This document shows positions 37,915-49,979 of a DNA stretch of 64,000 bases, piece after piece. The DNA is taken from the NCBI GenBank assembly GCA_008638375.1, contig CM018043.1:55936947-56000946 (forward strand), given 5' to 3'. Origin of the DNA: Nyssa sinensis. Taxonomy: Eukaryota; Streptophyta; Magnoliopsida; Cornales; Nyssaceae. Below the pieces are notes generated by a model that did not search any database, was not told where the DNA came from, and worked only from the letters and a program-made list of their open reading frames with translations. The translations under genes and the position numbers were made by a program. Position 1 is the stretch's first letter. Each line of letters opens with the position of its first letter.

Positions 37915-40900
37915 TATAAATTAATGTGAAAGAATGCTAATTTTGTAAAATTATATTATATACTCAAATATTAAAGCATTACATGTATGTCTTCTTGATA
38001 GATTAATGTTTTTTTTTTAAAAAAGAACTCTTAAAAATGGAATGAAAAGTCTCACTGAAAAAATTAATCAATAAAACCATCCCATCATATTACTATTCAA
38101 CATGGTGCGATGGTATTTTACAAAGTTTTTATATTTTTTTGTAATTCACAGAAACTAATTTTTTCAAAAATTTAAAAATTGTAATGAGTTTATATGACAT
38201 CATTGTATAATGATGTGATGTAATAACTTTACTGTATAATTACTGCTCGTGATGGTGGTCTAAAATTTATGACTTTTCAAAAGGGGAGTCTAAAGCCTTC
38301 TTTTCTTACCATGACATGACCCATTTCCAATATGAGACACATTCATTGAACCACTAAGGCAGGCAATGTTAACCAAGAAGAAGTTTCATGAAATGTGTGG
38401 TTGTCACGATCATTATATGCAAAAGCGTTTTCCTTTTTCAATTTTCTTTTTCTTTTTTACGAAAGTTGTGTTTGATTTGATTTATTAATCACATTAAATA
38501 ATTTTTTTAAGTCTAAAAATTTTAATTAAATCTTAATTTATTGAGTGTTTGATTAGGCAAGTAAAACATATTTAATAGATCTATACTTAACTTGAAATGA
38601 ATTATCTTAAAAAGTAACACAAGAATGTTTTTTAAAAATAATTTAATAATACTTATTAGCAACTCAATTAAATACCATAATATCATTTAAACACTTATAA
38701 AATATATTCATACAAATATTTAATAACTTAATTCAAATAATATATTTTTTAAAAATTACTTATTCAATCTGCTACTCTACTTAAATTTTTTTTTTTTTTC
38801 GCTTATCATTCAAACAAGCATGAATTCTCATGCTAGAAATGAAAGCAGGGTAGTGTACCAAGTCCACTAATATGCCCTCTGTGCATAGTGATTTGGACAA
38901 GAAAATAGCCAGAATCATCATTATTCTTGGCCTGAAAAAAAAAAAATGAAAGATAACATTGAAAAGAAAAGTTTTAAGAGGGTATCAAATTTTGAGTGAA
39001 GGACCAGGTTGTTAGTATCTGCATTAGCGACACATCAATCACAGTCGACTAAAACCTGTTAAAACAACATTTTCATCATTTACAGAAAGAAAATTTGATT
39101 TGAACCACAATCACTAAGGACATTAATCTAGCTAGCTTTTCATAGCAGTTCATGGAAGCCTTCTAATTGTTGCTGTTTTGAGAGATGCAGCAAAGAGAGC
39201 AACTTGATGTGAGTGGAGATAAGAGCAATTAAAAGAAAAAGATTCTTATCTCAATGGTGTACTTTATTTAAGTGGAAAGGTTAGAGTCAAAATATCTTAT
39301 TTAGTTCGTTAGGTTTGAAGTTTGGCTACTTCGTGCTCGAAAAGTTATTAAGTGTCTCTGAAACACTACATCATATTATACTGATGATGCCACTGCTTAA
39401 TAAGAATTAGACATGTGCAGTCATTTGCAATAACTTCCAAATTTTTTGTTCTTTTTATACAAATTAGCATAAAACCCAAAAGGAAAAAGTTATTGCAAAT
39501 GCCCCACCTGTCCAATTCCTATGAGACGATGAGATCACTTGTATAAGATGATATGGTGCCTTGGGAGCATCCATTTTTTTCTCCTTCATGCTTCGTTTCG
39601 AGCAAATTGAAATTTCAATTTGTACCAATCAGACAAGAAACCATGTTTGTGACAATGGAGACATGAACATGAAGTAGTGGTGTGTGCGAGTTGCATTTTC
39701 ATAAATGGGGAGGGAAGGAGCCGTGGTGAGGCAAGATGATTGAGGATGGTTACACCCAAATGTGAGTTTGAGTGTTTCACTACTCATTTGGCTTCTAATG
39801 GACGCAAAAAGCCCCCATCTTGATGAGAGTGAAAACAAAGCATTTGTGTTTGAGACGTTTGGAACTCATTGAATTAGTGATATCAAACATTAATTGAGGT
39901 AGATGGATGAATGAATGATATCCTCTATTTGGTAATATAAATTTTAATTGTATAGCACTATATCTTTGAATTTTTTGTGACTGCATGTAAACATGCCAAA
40001 AAGAGAAAAAAAAAATCATGTTTAAACTTTCTAAATTTTAATTGTATAGTACTTTAGCTTTGAATGAATGAGTGATATCCTCTCTATCATTTTTGTCTCA
40101 AGATGATTGTTTTTACTCTTTTTTTTTTAGTCCATAAATGGAGAGGAAAAAATTTTAAGTGTGTGTATGTACTGAATCTCGAATTTGAATCGCATTTGCG
40201 ACGGACAAATTTTACCATCTCAGTCTTTCACATTTGTTTATTAGGTTTTATCTATCCACCTTATATTTCCCGGTTGATTTTTCTAAGGAACGTCAGTCTC
40301 GTACCCTAACTTCAATCGGTTGTCATTCTTAACTAGCAACGTTCTTGGGCATGATTTATTCAAATGTGAAAGTATTCACTGATAATTTTTTCTCATTCCA
40401 ATAGTCTTTTGTAAAACGATCTGATAATGATATAACTCATGAACTAGTTAGATATACTTAGCTTTTCAGATTCTGTAATAGTTTAGTTGAATGATGTATC
40501 AGCTTTTCTTTTGTATGAGCTTTTCAGTTTGATATTTCTTTTTAATTCAATAATATCTTCATACTTTCTTTTTTTTTAAAAAGGAAGGAAATAAAATAGT
40601 ATCATTTTGGTCTTAAGACGATTGTTTTTAATTTTTAGTTATTAGGTTTTATGTATGAGAAATTATTGAATATATATATCAATTTTAATAATTCTAATAA
40701 TAAAATGATAAGTCACATATATGTATGTGTATATATATATAATATTGTTGTAGAAGTAACATTTAATTTGACAATTAAAATTATAATCTCAAGATAATAT
40801 CGAATAATTGTTTAATACGTATGACTTTGTTTATATAATGTTCTTCTACTTTATTTTAAAAAAATATTAACATTAATTATGAGTGTTTATAATCTGATTA

Positions 40901-41329
40901 ATTTACATAATACATACATATATATAATTATATGTAAAATAAACATATCAATTAAATTGCAAAGATAACTCCACAACTGATGTTAGTATCCCTCACATTC
41001 CTGAAAGGGCAGAATGATAATTAAAGTACAAATAAATATAGTGTGGGTTACAAGGTTGATGTGTCGTTTTGGAATTCTCAGGAAGAAGGTCACGTCGATT
41101 GGACAAGCACCGCACAAATACCACCGAACATGCATGCGGCACCGCCCAAAATAGTAATATGCCCACATTACCCTTTTACGTTAATCCTCTTTTTCTTTTT
41201 CTTTTTATCATCGTGAGAAGTTCTTGCTTAGATCGGATATATGAATCTGAATTATAATATCACTGTCATTTGAATAAATTATCTAATATTTAAGTGACAC
41301 GAAATAATATTTTTTTTAAATGTTATAAT

Positions 41330-41880
41330 GGCTTAAGTAGAATTCATGAAATTAGAAAAGTGTGTTAATTCGTATTAGCGTGTTATATTCCAGTCATATA
41401 AAGATATATATATATATATAAATTTATGTCAATTCTAATCCGATATAATAAACTAATCCGGTTAAGTTTCAAAACTCAAATACGAATCATTTATTAAATA
41501 AATTATATTTGTTGACACGGTTAATTATTTTATCTAGGTTTTTTATTTTTAAAATAAAAAAAATTACTTGTCTTTTACATGTATAAATAATTTTTAAGTT
41601 TGGTAAACTTTGAACATAGAGTAAAAGAATGTAAAAACTTTTTTTATAAATAAAAAAATTTTCAAACCCCGATAAGATTTTTATGTAAAACAAATTTATA
41701 TTAACTTATAATATTTTTTTTAATAATTAAACATATTAAATTGTATTAAACAAGTTGATATTATTAAATTCAAACACGATACGTTTATTAATCATATTAT
41801 ATATGTTAACACATTTATCATTCAAGTTCGATAATTTTGTCCCGTGTCTCGTGTCATATTTGAATTGTATTTAAAAAAAA
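41330..41880. repeat. Dispersed repeat family 'TTAACACG', copy 2
   Basis: Contains TTGACACGGTTAATTATTT and CATTTATTAAATAAATTAT in inverse orientation to copy 1, plus ATGTTAACACATTTA further on, suggesting a rearranged or foldback copy. Non-coding. Confidence 0.45.
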
Positions 41881-42488
41881 AAAAGGACACTCCTAGCATT
41901 AAGTAAATGCACATGCTAAGAATTTCTCTGCCAACTATGCTACTTGGAAACCCTTTTCTCCCAGGATGCAGTGAATATGATTAAAATAATAATAAAAATT
42001 ATAGTAGCCAGTCAATAGACGAATCCTGCCATGTCATTGTCATTGTCATGTAACTTTTCATAATTTCTAGTTTCACCTCAGTAAATTGTAGTGTTTTCAT
42101 TAAAAATTAATAATAATAATAAAAAAAGTGTAGCAAATCTTGACAAAGTTGACACTAATTAATGAAAATCTAAACTAACATTTTGTTTGGTTGTAAGAGA
42201 AATGGAAAAGAGGGATGAATGTTGTCATCTCTAGTTTGAGAGGGATAAAAAGGGGATGGTAATTATTGATCTCTAGTTTGAGAGTTTAAGGAGGAGGAAG
42301 AGTCTAGAAGGAATTGAAAAACCCCTCAAAGGCTTAATTCCATTCTTTTTTTTTTGTTTTTTAATAGTAAAAAATAAATAAATAACTAAGAAAAATATTA
42401 ACAATAATTGTCAGTTTTATTTTTTATTTTATTATTAAGTCTTTTTTTTTGGTCTAAATTGAAGTGACGGAAATAACATTATCGTCCG

Positions 42489-42690
42489 AATTAAGGTGCA
42501 TGTCAGGATTAGTGCACAGTTAAGATTTGAAAACATTATGGTTTAATCTAAATTGAGAGATTATTCTAATTAATTCAGTTTGGAATATCCAAATTAAGAT
42601 CCATGTCAGGATTAGTGCACAATTAAAACTTGAAAACATTATGATTTAATCTAAATTGAGAGATTATTTCAGTTAATTCAATTCGGGATA
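42489..42690 (+). repeat. 103-bp tandem duplication
   Basis: Two adjacent copies, each starting AATTAAGnTnCATGTCAGG and containing CTAAATTGAGAGATTATT. They differ by a handful of substitutions. Non-coding. Confidence 0.85.
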
Positions 42691-42865
42691 ATAGATTAGT
42701 TTAATTTTTTAATTATTAATATTATACTATTACAAATAATAAACTCATACCAATTATGTAAAAAATAAACACTAACACCAGCCACATGTAACCTCGGTTC
42801 TCTTATTGTACTACTCCTTCTAGATCTACTATATTGTGAGAGGAAAGATTCCCAAAACTCCAATA

Positions 42866-43000
42866 TTAAAAAGGACACTAAGGTCTTAAAACAAAACAGA
42901 TAGCCCTGACACTAAGGACCTAAAACAAAACAGATAGCCCTGAATTATGTATTAAAAAGGACACTAAGGACTTAAACAAAACAGATAGCCCTGAATTATG
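42866..43000 (+). repeat. Three copies of a short repeat (34-52-bp spacing)
   Basis: The unit beginning GACACTAAGG and ending CAGATAGCCCTGA starts at about 42874, 42908 and 42960. The spacing is irregular. Confidence 0.85.
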
Positions 43001-43084
43001 TCTGGGCAAGAGAAAGAAAAGTAAGAACTCTCCCAATTTCGTAAGAATTATGGCAGGAATCTGGTAAACAAGGGCGGATCTACA

Positions 43085-43840
43085 AATATGTTTGGGGCTG
43101 TAGCCCCCCAAATTTTGCAATTTTTTTAAATATGTAAATTTCTGCTCTAATTGTGAGAAAAAATAAATCCTTCCAAATTTTGGAAGAAAAAAAAATGTAA
43201 ATCCCCTTTTAATTTTGAGGATAGTTTTTTGAAAAAAATATTAAAAAAAACTCATAAAATAAAATATTCAATCCAAAAAGTCCATATTACATCTAAAAAG
43301 ATTCAAAAAATAAACTTGTAATACAAAATGTCTAATTGTTAACTTTCATCTTAATATCGTTAAAAAATATTACTGATTAGACTAAAATAACCTTCAAAAT
43401 ATATTTAAAAAAAATACTAAAAAATATACATAAAATAATTTTTTCAAAAAAAAAAAACATTTTGTGAAGTGAAAATTTATTTTTTAGGCATTCTAAATAA
43501 ATAAAAAATGTTACGTTTTTTTTTCCTGGATTGAATAATTTATTTTATCAACTATTTAGTATTTTTTAAAAAGTATATTGAAAATTATTTTAGTCTAATT
43601 ATTAATATTTTTTAAAAGTGTAAGATGGAAGTTTATAGTTTGACTTTTTTTTGTAGTAAAAGTTTATTTTTTGGATATTTTAGATACAAAAAATTTATCA
43701 TAAACTTTTTGACTTAAAAATTTTATTTTAGGGATTTTTTTATTTTTTTTCCTAATTTTTTCACTTAAAATCTCGCCACTATACTAAAAAAAATCTCCCA
43801 AAATTTTCTCAAAAATGTTCTAGCCCGGTAGCTCGAAACC
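43085..43840. mobile_element. Long-hairpin foldback element, copy 2
   Basis: Same family as 35800-36580: the left half has CAATCCAAAAAGTCC and CTAATTGTTAACTTTCATCTTAA, with complements in the right half near 43690 and 43620. The outer ends carry inverted GGGGCTGTAGCCCCCCAAATTTTG-like and CAAAATTTTCTCAAAAATGTTCTAGCCC-like sequence. Confidence 0.7.
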
Positions 43841-43997
43841 TCTATAAATAGGGGTAGAAGATACGCACGCATACAAACTCTATAATTTCATTCTCATTAT
43901 TAAGTAATTAATTTTTATGTTAATATAAATAATCACAAATTATATGAAATTTTGTGAAAATAAATACTCATAAGGGATACAAACGAAAAAAAAAAAC

Positions 43998-44310
43998 CTA
44001 ATATAAATTATACTGATCCTCCTATATTTTATTTGACAAACTACAAATGTCTCTTCCAATCAAATTTTTTCCTCAAAAAATGACAAAATTGTCCATTTCA
44101 TTTTTTTTTTACATTTTCTTTTAATTTTGACCATTTTTTTAATTTTTTCTATTCTTAAATAAATATTAATAAAAAAATTAAATTTATTTTTAGATAAATT
44201 AAAAAAAATATGAAAGGGTCAATTTTGTTATTTTGAAAAAAATTTGTCTGGATGGTACATTTATAATTTGTCAGGTAAAATAAAAGAAATTAGTGTAATT
44301 TATCAATTTT
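43998..44310. mobile_element. Shorter, decayed copy of the 37412-type MITE
   Basis: The left end TAAATTATACTGATCCTCC and right end AGAAATTAGTGTAATTTATC are inverted. Internal blocks AAAAATGACAAAATTG and CAATTTTGTTATTTTGAAAAA mirror each other as in the 37412 element. Confidence 0.6.
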
Positions 44311-44999
44311 TTTAAACATCCAGTACATTATAATTGAATCATGACTAATTCTTAAAATTTACATTATCCATTACTGTTTTGACCAAAAAAATAAAACTTT
44401 TATTTTCTTAATTTTTTTCGTCAAAATTGTCACATACGTGAATTTCATTATAAAAAAGGGTCATTTTTAATAAATACTCACTATAAATTTTTTAAATTTT
44501 TTTTAAAAAGTTTTAATTAAAAAAAAATTAGATAGTGATTCAGATATAATTAAAATTTTGTAATTAATTTTATAAAAACTGTAAAAATGTATTTGGATAT
44601 GATAATTTAAATTATAAAAAATTAAAATTAATAACTTGTCAAACACATATTTCGCGTTTTAAAATTTAAAATATGCGTTTAAAAACCTAACCAAACATAG
44701 GAAATGAACACCTCATGAATGTTCAATTTTACAAAATTCACATATTCAAAACTATTTTAACTAAAAAAGAAATTTTTTTTGTCATTATCCTCTCAGCACC
44801 TTAGACCAAGAGAAAAGTACCATTCTTCTTCCCCTTCATCCTCTCTGTCCAAAGCTCCCAAACAACCAAAGTTTCTAAAGTTAAATTCTGAAGTAGAGTT
44901 AAAAAAAAAATTATTTTTTAATTTGTTGTTATTTTTAATTTATTTATGAAATTAAAGTTATTTTAAAAATATTTTCTTATTAAAAAATCATCTTTCAAA

Positions 45000-45375
45000 A
45001 AGATTCTTTTAAAAGAGTCTTTTTGAAAGATGATTTTAAATAATTTTTTTTATATCACCGTTTAAAAAAATATTGTTAAAATTTTTTTTTATTAAGAAAT
45101 CGTCTTTTAAAAAACATTTTTGAAAACGTTATTCTGAAAGATAATTTCAAACAATTTTTTTTTTTAAATTGTCTTTCAAAAAGATAATTTTACAAATGAG
45201 CCTAATTTGATAAATAATTTTATTATAACCTTATTTTTTAAAAAAATTTAAAAATAATTCTATTTTGATCAAAAATTCAAATTTTTTGCCAACATTGACG
45301 ATTATTAAAAAATTAAACAGACTTTTTTTTTTGGCAACCGTTGGATCAGAATCATTGTCAAAAAAATCGATAAAC
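45000..45375 (+). repeat. Single ancestral copy of the satellite unit
   Basis: This contains, once only, the phrases that define the array in unit B (TTTTTGAAAGAT, TTTTGATCAAAAATTCAAA, GGCAACCGTTGGATCAGAA, CAGTGTAGTCACCTGA). It is more diverged than the array copies are from one another. Confidence 0.8.
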
Positions 45376-46111
45376 AGTGTAGTCACCTGAGTTTCATGTG
45401 CCTAGCCTGAATATATAGACCTTAGGTCTCTATTCATAAGTTCATAATTAGTGCTGTGTCTTGCATTCCGAGAAAGTCGCATGACCACCCCCATCTCAAC
45501 CACGCCCTACGCCTCCTATTCACAGCCTAACATTAGTCAGAACTTTGAACAAGACTGAAGGAGAGAATGAGTGTGTATATATATATATATATTGTAGTGT
45601 ATATATACACATTTATATTTAGTGGCCGATCTACACCTTATGTTTAAGGAACAAAAATTAAAAAATATTAAATTCTGCGAAGATTTTTCCGGTAAAAATA
45701 TGAAATTTTGGAGGAATAGTTTCCAAGTTTTTCAAAAATTTCTATAAAAAATATAGAAAAAAAGTCAATTGTGAAATAAAGGCTAAAGTATTGAGTTTTC
45801 TCAAGATTTTCATCACATCATTTATGCACGGAACACTTGATACCTTATAGAATAAAAAAATTCTATGAACGTTTTGTTACCTTCTACTATTTTCTATCAT
45901 GTACTTCTAATTATATTTTATTTTTAGACTATACGTACCCACACATAACTAGTTTGTTACAGTTGATATCACCTTCTAACTATCTCACGTGATTAGATTA
46001 CTATAAATAACTCTCTCACGTCATTGTAATTTATAATACTGATTAAACTCTTGACATTATATTCTCTATAATATTCATATCCAAACCATCAACTACTAAA
46101 GAATACCTCCA

Positions 46112-46205
46112 ATTCTATGTCATCATCACGACATTCTTATAGTGATCTCGACCAACATATTCTATGTCATCATCATGACATTCTTATAGTGATCTCGACC
46201 AACAT
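46112..46205 (+). repeat. 47-bp tandem duplication private to unit A
   Basis: Two adjacent copies starting ATTCTATGTCATCATCA differ at one base. The corresponding place in unit B (about 53334) has one copy, so this arose after the large duplication or was lost in B. Confidence 0.85.
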
Positions 46206-46829
46206 TTACACTCAACGTCCCATACTCTTACAAAATTCTCTCTATTTCTAAATTACATTTACTTTTTCCCTACTATTTCATTCTCAAAACCCTTGCTATT
46301 TGACTTGAAAGACTCAGATAGGCTTCCTCTATGCATCACTCACTCTCTTAGTCATCACCCGTTTTACGAACTATCAGTAATATGTTTTCACTCTGATTTG
46401 GCTTCTTTGAAAGAAAAAGAAATAGAAATAGATCGAAATAGTGTGATAACACTTGTCAAAGAAATAAACAGGAAGTTGCAAAGTGGAATGTCACATGTCA
46501 TGTAGCCTTTATATATTTGCATGACAATGTAATAATATGTATTAAATCATAAGTGTGACTGTTCATTTTCTCCTTATTCACGATGTGATAATGTATTTAT
46601 TAATATCATACACCACAGCTGGAAGTTTATTGTATTGATTTTTCCCATCCAAGTGATCTTGGTTTAAGTTTTCACTAAAACATGGGTCAGCCCGAATGCA
46701 CCGAATCTTGAATAAAACTGGGCCGAGAGGTTTTATGGAATGGGCTCTGCATTCCAAACTGAATTCAGTGACAACTGTTGCAGCCCAGCCCAACTTGAGA
46801 ATGTCAATTTTTGACATGAAACAAAATTA

Positions 46830-47300
46830 ATAGATTTAAGTTGAACATAAATAAGTTTAGGTCATAAACGAATTGACATATATAAAGCGATTAATAAACA
46901 CGTCGTGTTTCAATTTTAGTAATGTCAACACATTTAACACAACTTAACACGTTTAATTATAAAAAAAAAAAAAACACGAGTTAAGATAATTCATCTCACA
47001 TCAAAAGTTTATCAAGAATTATAAATTTTTTTAATTATAAAAAGAGAATTTTACTTTGATTTGGCCATGCCTAAAACTTACTAAACTTAAAAACTATCCA
47101 TACATTAAAAAAACACGTATCTCTTTTATTTAAAAAATATAAGTAAATAGGTTAACTGTGTTAACACGTATAACTTATTTAATAAATGATTTGAGTTTGA
47201 ATTTTAAAACTTGACACAATTTGTTAATAATGTCGGATTAAGATTGATACATATTTTTTAATATGTATGTCTTGATATGACCAAAACACGATACGATAAC
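46830..47300 (+). repeat. Dispersed repeat family 'TTAACACG', copy 3 (in unit A)
   Basis: Has TTTAATTATAAAAAA, TCTCACATCAAAAGTTTATC, AACTGTGTTAACACGTATAA and TTATTTAATAAATGA. The duplicated counterpart is at about 54000-54485. The family also occurs at 34740 and 41330. Confidence 0.6.
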
Positions 47301-47534
47301 ATGAATTATCCTAGCCCATCCTATGCCTCCAGTGTTTGATGGCCTGTCTCTCACCAATAATATCTATAAAGCCATTGGACGGCTTTAAAGCAAAACAGGA
47401 GTCTCCTTTTACTTTAAGTATGTGTTACAATCTTAATATGTCATTCATGAAATCAGGTGAATTTTTAACTAAAAATAAAAATTTAAAAAATACAAATACA
47501 TATACATTGTAATTATGAGCAGAGTATTGTTAAG

Positions 47535-48117
47535 CAATGTTTTAAAATTCAAATCGTTCATTGAATCGAAAAAGTGATCTTAAAACTTAGATTGTTCATC
47601 GAATTAAAAAAGTGATCGGTCATGGGTCACCGATTCAATCGAAATTAAACCGTGATATCATAATTATATTTATTAATAATAATTCAATAAGAAAACATAT
47701 AAAAAATTACTAAAAAATCTAAAAAAAATTCAGACTGTTCTGCAATTATAATTCTAAGCCATATAGAATTCCATGATATCAAACAATGTATAAAATTATA
47801 TTCAAAGCGTTTGATCTTTTCTCACACAGGCAATTTAGTAAAAATAAAACCAAATCACAAGTCTTCTTTAGTAGGGAATTTTTAATAAAGTGTCAGATCT
47901 TCGTTCACTGTCTAAAAGAAATAGATTGAATTATTAATTATTAATTATTATGATGTAAATATTCTAAACAAAACAAGAGCATCATGTGTCTTTAAATTGA
48001 TAACTCCTGCTGTTATTGACCATGAACATTATCATGGATGCAGCCCCCAAACCCTCAGGTTTCAAGTGTCTCAACTTACAAGGGACTAACCGGCACGTAT
48101 ATTGAAGTTCATAATGC

Positions 48118-48161
<44 letters not shown>

Positions 48162-48607
48162 CCAGTTTCACTGCCGACCGGTGAGATGAAGACCAGATAA
48201 AGAGAGATCTTAAAGAAAGAAATAAAGAGAAGCAGAGGAAGTGAGAGAGACGAAAATAAAATCAGATCCTTGCCACTTGCCAGAGTTGACGCCGGAGAGA
48301 AAGCAACAACGGAGATGAGTGAGATGATGGGATCAGTGTCCTGTGTTCGTTGGTCACTAAGAATCTCATATTCTGAGAATAGGAGCTGAGAAAAAATGAA
48401 AGGAGCTATTGTTTTTGCCCTACGTCCAATGCTCAATCAGGGTTAATTTTATACATAAAACGAACCAAAAACCGCTGAACTGTTCGGTTTAACAGTTTTA
48501 CGGTTAGACCGCTCGGTTTGAGCAGTTTTTAGATTAAACTAGACCGTTTTGTGAACCAATTCACAGTTCAAACGATTGAATCGGTTAATTTGATTTTTAA
48601 AACATTG
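47535..48607. mobile_element. Non-autonomous MULE-like element, copy in unit A
   Basis: Inverted termini CAATGTTTTAAAATTCAAAT (left) and the reverse complement of ATTTGATTTTTAAAACATTG (right), with ATTCAATCG/CGATTGAAT motifs in the arms. Flanked by TTGTTAAG (47527-47534) and TTATTAAG (48608-48615), an 8-bp duplication with one mismatch. The interior holds an (AT)n run (about 48124-48160) and about 250 bp of GAGA-rich sequence. A minus-strand open frame there (48086-48436) resembles no family I know and begins out of frame in the unit B copy. Confidence 0.65.
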
Positions 48608-49156
48608 TTATTAAGACACGTACTCGAATACATAACACGTCATCTATTGTTTAATTATTGAATAAGAAATATATGATATAACATATATTCTCAAAGAAAT
48701 TTTAAGTGGACGGGTTTATTGAACAAGCATAGACTCAATTAATTAAATTATATTATGTGTATATACAGTATATATTTTTTTTCTTTGGAGACAGAAAGCT
48801 GCTTTTGACTAGACTTTTCTTGCATCCACCACCAAATTGAGAGAAATTGGGAAAAACCATCCTTGTAAAAGCGCACGTATATGTATTGGCATGGTACAAT
48901 TTAAATTGTCACCGTAATTTTCTGGACTATTACGTGGGGACTTTCATCTTGTACCTCTTTGCCAGTTTGCTGATCAAACAAATGTCAAACAAAGGCCCTT
49001 CTCCGACTCTTTTGGATCTTGAGACATTCCAACTTGGAATGTTTGTGTCTCTCACTAGCTTTCATCTTCCTCCACAAACCGAACTGAAAACTTTCCCTGC
49101 TATTAACTCCATACCATTTTAGCTTTCATCATTCTCTTTTATCACTATCCTTGGTG

Positions 49157-49159
<3 letters not shown>

Positions 49160-49188
<29 letters not shown>
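49160..49188 (+). repeat. (CT)n leader tract, truncated PMT27 copy
   Basis: About 14 CT repeats just upstream of the ATG at 49206. The functional copy has about 12 at 56321-56345. Confidence 0.9.
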
Positions 49189-49191
<3 letters not shown>

Positions 49192-49205
49192 ATTCAAAAA
49201 CTAGT

Positions 49206-49568
49206 ATGGGTTTAGGGAAGGTACGCAATAACAAGCGGCCATCCGGCACTTCTTATACATCAACAATAACAACCATGATCTTCATAGCATTATGTGTTCT
49301 GGGTGTGTGGATGCTTACCTCCAATTCAGTAGTTCCGCCACAAACTACCACTCGAACTGCCACTGATGCTGCCACCGATGCCGACGCCACCGCTACTAGC
49401 GCTGGCTATTCTTCCTCAACTACAGACTCTCATAACACCAAACCCATCAACAAAAGAGACTCTCCTGCAGTTTTTGAAGACAATTCAGGTGAGCTTCCGG
49501 ATGATGCCATCAAATCTGATGAGTCCTCTCATCCCGAGGACACGAACGACAACATATATTGTAAATGA
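49206..49568 (+). pseudogene. Truncated 5' copy of PMT27 (first 117 codons)
   Basis: Codons 1-117 match the intact gene at 56363 except for two amino acids (T to P near residue 81 and P to S near residue 94). The frame includes the single membrane anchor (residues 21-37). At 49555 the homology stops at the duplication junction, and foreign codons IYCK and a TGA follow. The methyltransferase domain is wholly absent. The leader, CT tract and about 4 kb of upstream sequence are copied too, so it may still be transcribed and could yield a 120-residue anchored peptide. I call it a pseudogene because nothing indicates selection. Confidence 0.9.
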
Positions 49569-49979
49569 ACACCTCATAAATGTTCAATTTTACAAAATTC
49601 GCACATTCAAAACTATTTTAACTAAAAAAGAAAACTTTTTGTCATTATACTCTCTCAGCACCTTAAACCAAGAGAAAAGTACCATTCTTCTTCCCCTTCA
49701 TCCTCTGTATTCCAAGCTCCCATACAACCAAAGTTTCCGAAGTTAAATTCCGAAGTAGAGTTAAAAAAGAAATTATTTTTTAACTTGATGTTATTTTTAA
49801 TTTATTAATATAATTAAGATTGTTTTTATAAATATTTTTTTAAAAAATATTTTTTATTAAAAAATCGTTTTTAAAAAAGACGCTTTTAAAAGAGTCTTTT
49901 TGAAAATAATTTAAAATATTTTTTTTTTAAATTCTCTTTCAAAAAAATGTTGTTAAAAAAATTTTATTAAATATTTTTT

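Larger units (their letters stand above)
31460..44700. other. Long AT-rich intergenic region between SRS and the PMT27 duplication
   Basis: No gene is recognisable in this stretch of about 13 kb. It holds MITEs and foldback elements (listed separately), a dispersed repeat family, small tandem duplications and microsatellites, including TGCA/TA near 32541-32574 and (TTA)n near 36749-36771. Less AT-rich pockets at about 34.1-34.45, 39.0-39.8 and 41.05-41.2 kb show no coding signature. The last contains ACCGCACAAATACCACCG and could be a relic. Confidence 0.6.
44702..49554 (+). repeat. Tandem duplication unit A (upstream, truncated PMT27 copy)
   Basis: A direct duplication whose sequence from 44702 reappears from 49563, in the same order and strand, as unit B. 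Unit A runs from promoter-distal DNA through a MULE-like element and the PMT27 leader into codon 117 of PMT27. Coding parts differ at only 3 of about 350 positions; flanks differ more. Unit A alone has a local 47-bp duplication at 46112-46205. Confidence 0.92.

Noticed and set aside
46293..46505. 70-codon frame, duplicated at 53466-53726 with 86 codons
   Set aside because: Similarity reflects the recent duplication only. The frames diverge after a one-base insertion (AAGTTGC versus AAGCTTGC), and no family resemblance was seen.
48086..48436. 116-codon minus-strand frame in the MULE-like element, considered as a captured gene fragment
   Set aside because: The start region is frameshifted by an A-run length change in the unit B copy. 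It contains translated (AT)n, and I recognise no protein.
48847..49122. 91-codon frame in the PMT27 leader region of unit A, with a similar 83-codon frame at 55997-56248 in unit B
   Set aside because: The two frames share only the middle part: a two-base indel shifts the ends, so protein sequence is not conserved although the DNA is. This is leader/promoter DNA, not a gene.
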